DNA from: JAIPEI01 sp041685835
GTDB lineage: Bacteria; Desulfobacterota; DSM-4660; Desulfatiglandales; HGW-15
Reading direction: 5' to 3'
NCBI GenBank assembly: GCA_041685835.1
Contig: JAWLEX010000002.1
Coordinates: 1-64,000 of the forward strand
Length of the DNA stretch: 64,000 nt
Under the pieces are notes generated by a model. The model was not told the DNA's origin. It was given only the letters and a program-made list of their open reading frames with translations, and did no database searches. A program made the translations under genes and the position numbers. Below, piece by piece: positions 58,919 through 64,000 of this stretch. The first letter of the stretch is position 1. Every line of letters starts with the position of its first letter.

Positions 58919-59881
58919 ATGGAAGAACGCCATCGAAGGGGCATTTCCAGGATCGTGGGACGGGATGTCCGGTTCGATCGACCCATGCGGCTATACACCA
59001 CCCTTCGGATCGGCGGAAACGCGGCCGCTTTTGCCGGCGTGAAGAGCCTGGATGTCCTGAAGGGCGCTGTTTTCTATGCCGAGACCCACGGCCTTTTCTG
59101 GACCGTGTTGGGGAAGGGGAGCAATCTTCTGGTTTCGGATGAAGGGATCGACGGCCTGGTGATCCGGCTTCAGGGCGAACTTGCAGGAGTGAGTATGGAG
59201 GAAGCGGGGACCTGTTTGAGAGCGGGCGGCGGGGCTACCATTCGCAGAATTCTGGATGCCTGTGCGCGGGACGGTTTGGGCGGGCTTGAATTTCTCGCCG
59301 GCATTCCCGGGACCGCAGGCGGGGCCGTTGCCATGAACGCGGGCGCCCGTGACCGGGAGGTTGGTGATTCGGTGAAGCTCGTCCAACTCTTGGCACCGGA
59401 TGGAAAGACCTCATCCGCCGATACCGGCGCCCTCTCATTCTCATACCGCCGTTGTGCGCTCCCCGAGGGGGCCCTGGTCACGGGGGTCCTGTTCAGGGTT
59501 GAAAGGGAGAGCCCGGATGTCGTCAGGAGCAGAATCAGGGAGAACCTGGAGGTGCGGCGGTCCACACAGCCTCTGAGTTATCCGTCAGCCGGGTCGGTTT
59601 TCCGTAATCCCCCGGGGGATGCGGCGGGGAGGCTGGTGGAACAGGCCGGCCTGAAAGGGAAGAGAATCGGCGGGGCGGAGATCTCAACACTTCACGCCAA
59701 CTTCATCGTGAACCGCGGAGGGGCTTCGGCAAAGGACGTTCTTTCCCTGATGAAAACGGCGCGGGAAGAGGTCTTTCGCGTAACTGGGATCGAACTGGAA
59801 TCCGAGGTCAGGATGATCGGTTTTCGGGCGGGACAATGGCCCGGTCATGGTTTCGGGCCCCGAGGCGGCCCTCTGTGTTGA
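58919..59881 (+). CDS. murB: UDP-N-acetylenolpyruvoylglucosamine reductase
   Basis: 320 residues. FAD-binding segment LGKGSNLLVSDEGIDGLVI, FLAGIPGTAGGAVAMNAGA, and the catalytic-Ser motif SAGSVFRNP. C-terminal ISTLHANFIVNRGGASAKDV. It reduces the enolpyruvyl group to give UDP-MurNAc. Confidence 0.95.
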   Translation: MEERHRRGISRIVGRDVRFDRPMRLYTTLRIGGNAAAFAGVKSLDVLKGAVFYAETHGLFWTVLGKGSNLLVSDEGIDGLVIRLQGELAGVSMEEAGTCLRAGGGATIRRILDACARDGLGGLEFLAGIPGTAGGAVAMNAGARDREVGDSVKLVQLLAPDGKTSSADTGALSFSYRRCALPEGALVTGVLFRVERESPDVVRSRIRENLEVRRSTQPLSYPSAGSVFRNPPGDAAGRLVEQAGLKGKRIGGAEISTLHANFIVNRGGASAKDVLSLMKTAREEVFRVTGIELESEVRMIGFRAGQWPGHGFGPRGGPLC

Positions 59882-59901
59882 ATGGAGGCCCGGACCAACC
59901 T

Positions 59902-60705
59902 ATGACGAAGCGATCGGGGAAGAAACTAAGGAGAAACCCTTTTGTGGCGGCCTGGCAGGTGTTCTGCTGGGCGAGCTCATCTTTCCTGAAGGTCGCTTGT
60001 CTCTTGGTGTGCCTTATGATGATCAGCGTGCTGTTGCTGGCGGGTTACCAGTTCCTGCTTCAATCCCCCTACATCCGGTTGGAGCAGGTGGTCATTTCCG
60101 GAGTGGAGGAAAAGATCAAGCGGGAACTGCTGGAGATTTCCGGGCTTCGATCAGACATAACACTTCTGGCCGTGAACCTGAAGAAACTCAAACAAAACCT
60201 TGAGCAACACCCTTGGGTCAAGTCCGTTGAACTGGAAAAGCGATATCCACACACCCTCGAGGTCCGGGCGAAGAGGGAGGAGCCATGGGCCTTGGTCTCC
60301 AGTGGAGGTCTCTTTTACATGGACCGCCAGGGGCGTGTCTTCAAGCAGGTGGGATTGGCGGAATCCGTTGATTATCCGGTGATCAGCGGCGACTTCGAGG
60401 ACGAAGAGCACAGGAAGCGGAACCTCGAACTCGCCGCCCACGTGCTCGAGGTCCTGGAGGGCAGTGGACTGGACTGGATGAGGGAGGAGATATCCGAGGT
60501 CCATTTTAGAAACACCGGAAACGTCTCGCTCTATTTTCAGTCCCTCCCGGCCATGGTGCAGGTGAGGGTGGAGGACCTGGAGCGGAAAATCGACGACCTG
60601 AACCGTATTGTCGAGCACCTGCGCGAAACCGACCAGATCAAGAGGGTCACCGGAATCAATCTCCACTACCGGGATGGGGCCGTGGTTTCCTTCAAGAGGG
60701 GATGA
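59902..60705 (+). CDS. ftsQ: Cell division protein FtsQ
   Basis: 267 residues from ATG 59902 (ggagg 14 bases upstream). An alternative ATG at 59836 would overlap murB by 46 bp. A short cytoplasmic tail, one membrane helix (about 30-50), a POTRA domain (about 55-125, RLEQVVISGVEEKIK, WVKSVELEKRYPHTLEVRAKREEPWAL) and the FtsQ beta domain. It recruits FtsB/FtsL and later septal proteins. No ddl gene separates it from murB. Confidence 0.92.
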   Translation: MTKRSGKKLRRNPFVAAWQVFCWASSSFLKVACLLVCLMMISVLLLAGYQFLLQSPYIRLEQVVISGVEEKIKRELLEISGLRSDITLLAVNLKKLKQNLEQHPWVKSVELEKRYPHTLEVRAKREEPWALVSSGGLFYMDRQGRVFKQVGLAESVDYPVISGDFEDEEHRKRNLELAAHVLEVLEGSGLDWMREEISEVHFRNTGNVSLYFQSLPAMVQVRVEDLERKIDDLNRIVEHLRETDQIKRVTGINLHYRDGAVVSFKRG

Positions 60706-60783
60706 AGGGAGCCGGTGAGGCCGGGTCGAGTGGAGTATGGTCCACAGAACGGACAGCCAGTGGAAGGGGAAGGAGTTCGACGA

Positions 60784-62007
60784 ATGGCCGGAGACATCAT
60801 AGTAGGGCTGGACATCGGAACCACCAAGATCTGCGCCGTGGTTGGGGAGCTGAAGCCGGGCGAGATCGAGATCATCGGTATCGGCACCCACCCCTCCGAA
60901 GGGCTTAGAAAGGGCGTCGTGATCAACATTGAAAACACCGTCCAATCCATAAAGGAGGCCATTGAAGAAGCGGAAACCATGGCGGGCTGCGAGATCAGTT
61001 CGGTCTATGCCGGCATAGCGGGAGGGCACATCAAGGGATTCAACAGCCACGGAGTGATTCCTCTGAAGGAACGGGAAGTGACCCGAAAGGACGTTGAACG
61101 GGTGATCGAGGCGGCGAGCGCCGTGGCGATACCCATGGACCGTGAGGTGATCCATGTCCTCACCCAGGAATTCATCGTGGACGATCAGGACGGGATCATG
61201 GACCCCCTGGGCATGTCGGGCGTGCGCCTGGAAGCGAAGATCCACATTGTCACGGGAGCCGTGACCTCAGCCCAGAACATCATCAAGTGCGCGAACAAGG
61301 CCGGCCTGGACGTGGCGGATATCGTGCTGCAGTCCCTTGCCTCGAGCGAGTCCGTGCTATCGGACGAGGAGAGGAACCTGGGCGCCGCGCTCATCGATTT
61401 CGGCGGGGGCACGACAGACCTGGCCGTTTTTTCCAGGGGATCCATCAAACACAGCTCGGTGCTGGCCCTCGGTGGGGACAACCTTACCTATGACCTCTCC
61501 ATAGGAGTGAGGACGTCCCGCGTGGACGCTGAAAAGGTCAAAATGAAGTACGGCTGCGCCCTGTGCTCAATGATCGGGGACGATGAAACCGTAGAGATCC
61601 CGGGTGTGGGCGGGCGCAAGCCCAGGGTTCTCGCAAGGAAAATCCTGGGAGAAATTCTGGAGCCGCGGGTGGAGGAGATATTCACATTGATCCAGAACGA
61701 ACTCGTACGTTCGGGGTTTGCCGACTCCATCAACTCGGGGGTGGTGGTAACAGGAGGATCCGCGGAACTCTCAGGCATTGCGGAAATGGCCGAGGCTGTC
61801 TTCAAGGCGCCGTCCAGGATCGGTTACCCCCGGCGGATCAAGGGGTTGGTGGAAGTGGTCAACAAGCCCATGTATGCAACCGCCGTAGGCCTCGTGCTCT
61901 ACGGCGCGAAGAGAAGAAGGGAAGGGAAGAAGTTCAGGATTCGCGACACGAATATTTTCGGGCGGGTCATGGACAGGATGAAAAGATGGTTCAAGGAGAT
62001 TGTTTGA
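60784..62007 (+). CDS. ftsA: Cell division protein FtsA
   Basis: 407 residues from ATG 60784 (aaggag); a 23-codon extension is unsupported. Actin-like ATPase: VGLDIGTTKICAVVGE, LIDFGGGTTDLAVF and VVTGGSAEL. The C-terminus ends in an amphipathic RMKRWFKEIV membrane-targeting helix. It tethers FtsZ to the membrane. Confidence 0.96.
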   Translation: MAGDIIVGLDIGTTKICAVVGELKPGEIEIIGIGTHPSEGLRKGVVINIENTVQSIKEAIEEAETMAGCEISSVYAGIAGGHIKGFNSHGVIPLKEREVTRKDVERVIEAASAVAIPMDREVIHVLTQEFIVDDQDGIMDPLGMSGVRLEAKIHIVTGAVTSAQNIIKCANKAGLDVADIVLQSLASSESVLSDEERNLGAALIDFGGGTTDLAVFSRGSIKHSSVLALGGDNLTYDLSIGVRTSRVDAEKVKMKYGCALCSMIGDDETVEIPGVGGRKPRVLARKILGEILEPRVEEIFTLIQNELVRSGFADSINSGVVVTGGSAELSGIAEMAEAVFKAPSRIGYPRRIKGLVEVVNKPMYATAVGLVLYGAKRRREGKKFRIRDTNIFGRVMDRMKRWFKEIV

Positions 62008-62047
62008 TTATGTCGGGCGATTCACATGTATCAAAAGGAGGGACATC

Positions 62048-63328
62048 ATGAAGTTTGAGTTCGTAGAAGAAAAGGCTAACGGGTACAGCGCCAAGATCAA
62101 GGTCATAGGCATCGGAGGGGCCGGCGGGAATGCCATTAACAACATGATTTCCGCCAAGCTCAGGGGCGTGGACTTCGTAACCGCCAACACGGACAGTCAG
62201 GACCTCGAACGCTCCGCCTGCTCCAGCAAGGTGCAGCTCGGTTCCGAGCTCACGCGGGGGCTGGGCGCGGGCTCCGATCCGGAGATCGGCCAGGCGGCCG
62301 CGGAAGAGAGTGTAAATGACATTCGAGAGTCTGCGGAAGGGGCCGACATGGTATTCATCACGGCCGGCATGGGAGGCGGTACCGGCACCGGCGCAGCTCC
62401 GGTAGTGGCCCGTGAGTGCAGGGAGGCCGGGTCGCTGACAGTGGCCGTGGTCACCAAGCCTTTCAAGTTCGAAGGGGACAAGCGGATGCGGCGCGCGCTG
62501 GAAGGGGTGGAGAACCTCAAGCAGGAAGTCGACACCCTGATCATTATTCCCAACGAACGACTGAAGTCGGTGGGAACAAAGACCAGCACCGTCAAAGAGC
62601 TGTTCGTGCGGGCCGACGAGGTGCTTATGAACGCCGTCCGGGGCATATCCGACCTCATCAACAGCACCGGTTTCATGAACCTGGACTTTGCCGATGTAAA
62701 GAAGGTCATGGCCCAGATGGGAACCGCCATAATGGGAACCGGCAGGGCCGGAGGCGAGGGCCGGGCTATGGAAGCAGCGCGCGAGGCGATCAACAGCCCC
62801 TTGCTGGAGGACATCTCCATCAGCGGCGCCCGAGGGCTTCTCATGAACCTGACCGGCCCGTCGGACATGACCATGGAGGAAGTGGACGAGGCCTTTACCT
62901 ACGTCAAGGGGGAAGTAGACGAAGGGGCCGAGATCTTTTCCGGTCTGGTCTTTGACGAAAGCATGGGAGACGAGGTCCAGATGACGGTCATTGCCACGGG
63001 CATAGACCGGGAGCAATACAGCAAGGTGATCCGGCTGGGCGACCGTCTGACCGAGCGTTCCGGCGGGCTGAGGGATGCGAGCGCGGAAGAGGCCGGGGAG
63101 GCCTGGACCGTACGCACCGGGACCGGGTCGGCCTTTAGTGGGAACGATCTGGACGATGACAACCTGGACATACCCGCGTTCATGAGGGCAAAGGTCGAAG
63201 AGAATCCGTTCGGTGACATCCATGAAGAGGAACAGGAGGAGAAAAAAGGTTTCTTTCGAAGGGCATTTTCCCGGGAGAGCCTGGATTTTCCAACATTCCT
63301 GAGGACCAAGCAGTCCAAGGCCTATTAG
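62048..63328 (+). CDS. ftsZ: Cell division GTPase FtsZ
   Basis: 426 residues from ATG 62048 (aaggaggg). GIGGAGGNAINNM, the tubulin signature GMGGGTGTGAAPVVA, and NLDFADVKKVM. The C-terminal linker is unusual: the conserved FtsA/ZipA-binding peptide seems to occur twice, as LDIPAFMRAK about 50 residues from the end and as LDFPTFLRTK 15 residues from the end. Between them is an acidic Glu-rich stretch and a Phe-Phe-Arg-Arg motif. Confidence 0.97.
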   Translation: MKFEFVEEKANGYSAKIKVIGIGGAGGNAINNMISAKLRGVDFVTANTDSQDLERSACSSKVQLGSELTRGLGAGSDPEIGQAAAEESVNDIRESAEGADMVFITAGMGGGTGTGAAPVVARECREAGSLTVAVVTKPFKFEGDKRMRRALEGVENLKQEVDTLIIIPNERLKSVGTKTSTVKELFVRADEVLMNAVRGISDLINSTGFMNLDFADVKKVMAQMGTAIMGTGRAGGEGRAMEAAREAINSPLLEDISISGARGLLMNLTGPSDMTMEEVDEAFTYVKGEVDEGAEIFSGLVFDESMGDEVQMTVIATGIDREQYSKVIRLGDRLTERSGGLRDASAEEAGEAWTVRTGTGSAFSGNDLDDDNLDIPAFMRAKVEENPFGDIHEEEQEEKKGFFRRAFSRESLDFPTFLRTKQSKAY

Positions 63329-63401
63329 TCGCCATGACTGCATACCCTGCGGGCCGGAGGCGCCGGTAACCCCGCCGCCTGTTTCGACCGGGAGCCGGAG
63401 C

Positions 63402-64000
63402 GTGGAAGGGAAACTTGCATCGCTTCAAAGGAAGCGCCTCGCCGGGGAAAAGGGCGTGGTTCGAAAGGACTGGGGCGGGCGTCTTTCCGTGGCCCTGGTC
63501 TACCCCAACACCTATGGCGTGGGCATGTCCAGCCTCGGCTTGCAGGTGGTCTATGATCTCTTGAACCGCGACGGCCGCGTGGTCGCGGAGCGGTTTTTCC
63601 ATCCCGACAAACCGGAGATCTCCCTCCCTCCGGCAGGAGGAAAGGGACTCCTTTCCATGGAGTCCCTTTCCCCCATCTCCCGTTTTGACATTATCGCCTT
63701 TTCCCTCTCCTTTGAAAACGACTACCCCAATGTGCTTCGCATACTCGACTGGGGCCGCATTCCAATCCTCGAGGAGTGCCGGGACGACTCCTGCCCTCTG
63801 GTCGTGGGCGGGGGCATTACGACCATGCTAAACCCTGAGCCCCTGGCGCCCTTTTTCGACGCATTTCTAATCGGGGAAGCCGAGGCCGTTCTCGAGCGAT
63901 TTATAACGCTCTTCCTGGAGCTTTCAGGCGGTGGCGCGGGCCGCAGGGGACTCTTGAGGGAGCTGGCGCTGAAGATCCCTTCGCTCTATGTCCCCGCACT
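63402..64000 (+). CDS. Radical SAM/B12-binding-domain Fe-S protein (partial)
   Basis: GTG start 63402 with gggag upstream; open to the window end (199 codons seen). The N-terminal part resembles the B12-binding-like domain of radical SAM proteins of COG1031/COG1032: VVRKDWGGRLSVALVYPNTY, GVGMSSLGLQVVYDLLN, FDIIAFSLSFENDYPNVLRILDW, VVGGGITTMLNPEPLAPFFDAFLIGEAE. The Fe-S cysteine motif would lie beyond the window. 73 bp after ftsZ on the same strand. Confidence 0.85.
   Translation, partial: MEGKLASLQRKRLAGEKGVVRKDWGGRLSVALVYPNTYGVGMSSLGLQVVYDLLNRDGRVVAERFFHPDKPEISLPPAGGKGLLSMESLSPISRFDIIAFSLSFENDYPNVLRILDWGRIPILEECRDDSCPLVVGGGITTMLNPEPLAPFFDAFLIGEAEAVLERFITLFLELSGGGAGRRGLLRELALKIPSLYVPA

Noticed and set aside
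61991..63343. 450-codon minus-strand frame opposite ftsZ
   Set aside because: Antisense shadow of a highly conserved gene in GC-rich DNA. Similar large shadows opposite dppF, dppBC, the Lon-related gene, ftsI/murE and murC were also dismissed.

Overview
The window looks like a chromosomal segment of a Desulfobacterota (deltaproteobacterial) anaerobe or a close relative. This is inferred from gene content: a DUF3795/DUF3786 protein, an AF1514-like small protein, the block phoH / 7TM-HD hydrolase / ybeY / pdxJ / acpS / tsaE / lysC, and a PASTA-bearing FtsI inside an mraZ-to-ftsZ cluster. No rRNA or other strict taxonomic marker is present. Coding density is high and the DNA is GC-rich, with patches of lower GC around 2.7-3.3 kb and 6.5-7.3 kb.

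Layout. 1-20.3 kb is a mosaic accessory region. It holds an asparagine-synthase-like protein without the usual glutaminase cysteine, and a sensor kinase / sigma54 activator pair divergent from two small envelope proteins that have a sigma54-type promoter. It also holds an acyl-CoA ligase / ketopantoate-reductase-like / IclR locus with a ligase remnant, a DUF3795-DUF3786 protein, tRNA-Glu and tRNA-Gln, a dpp/opp-type peptide transporter operon, and a queuosine-phosphate glycosylase. Six copies of an interspersed element are scattered through this part. Five are full 176 bp units with terminal inverted repeats, four of those have matching 6-7 bp direct flanking repeats, and one has a damaged end. 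None is seen in the remaining 44 kb.

20.4-36 kb (minus strand) is housekeeping: metK-ahcY, panC, a deoxynucleoside kinase, rsmA, DUF2062, tsaD, a PP2C phosphatase, a ComEA-like protein, lysC, tsaE, acpS, pdxJ, ybeY, the 7TM-HD hydrolase and phoH. Many neighbours overlap by 4 bp. 36-45 kb is a mixed stretch: AF1514-like protein, HD hydrolase, PBP4-type peptidase, AAA ATPase, methyltransferase, cysteine-cluster protein plus Lon-related protease, Hsp20 and a small membrane protein.

45.3-63.3 kb (plus strand) is a complete division/cell-wall cluster: mraZ, rsmH, ftsL, ftsI, murE, murF, (receiver-domain remnant), mraY, (58-residue small ORF), murD, ftsW, murG, murC, murB, ftsQ, ftsA, ftsZ. It is preceded by a promoter overlapping four AAAGTGG-like heptamers on a 10 bp period, which matches a MraZ operator. 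ddl is absent from the cluster. The window ends inside a radical-SAM gene.

The most interesting unexplained items are the 176 bp element family, the duplicated C-terminal peptide of FtsZ, the receiver-domain remnant fused in register with the murF end, the 58-residue ORF in the dcw cluster, and the possible sigma54-controlled envelope regulon.
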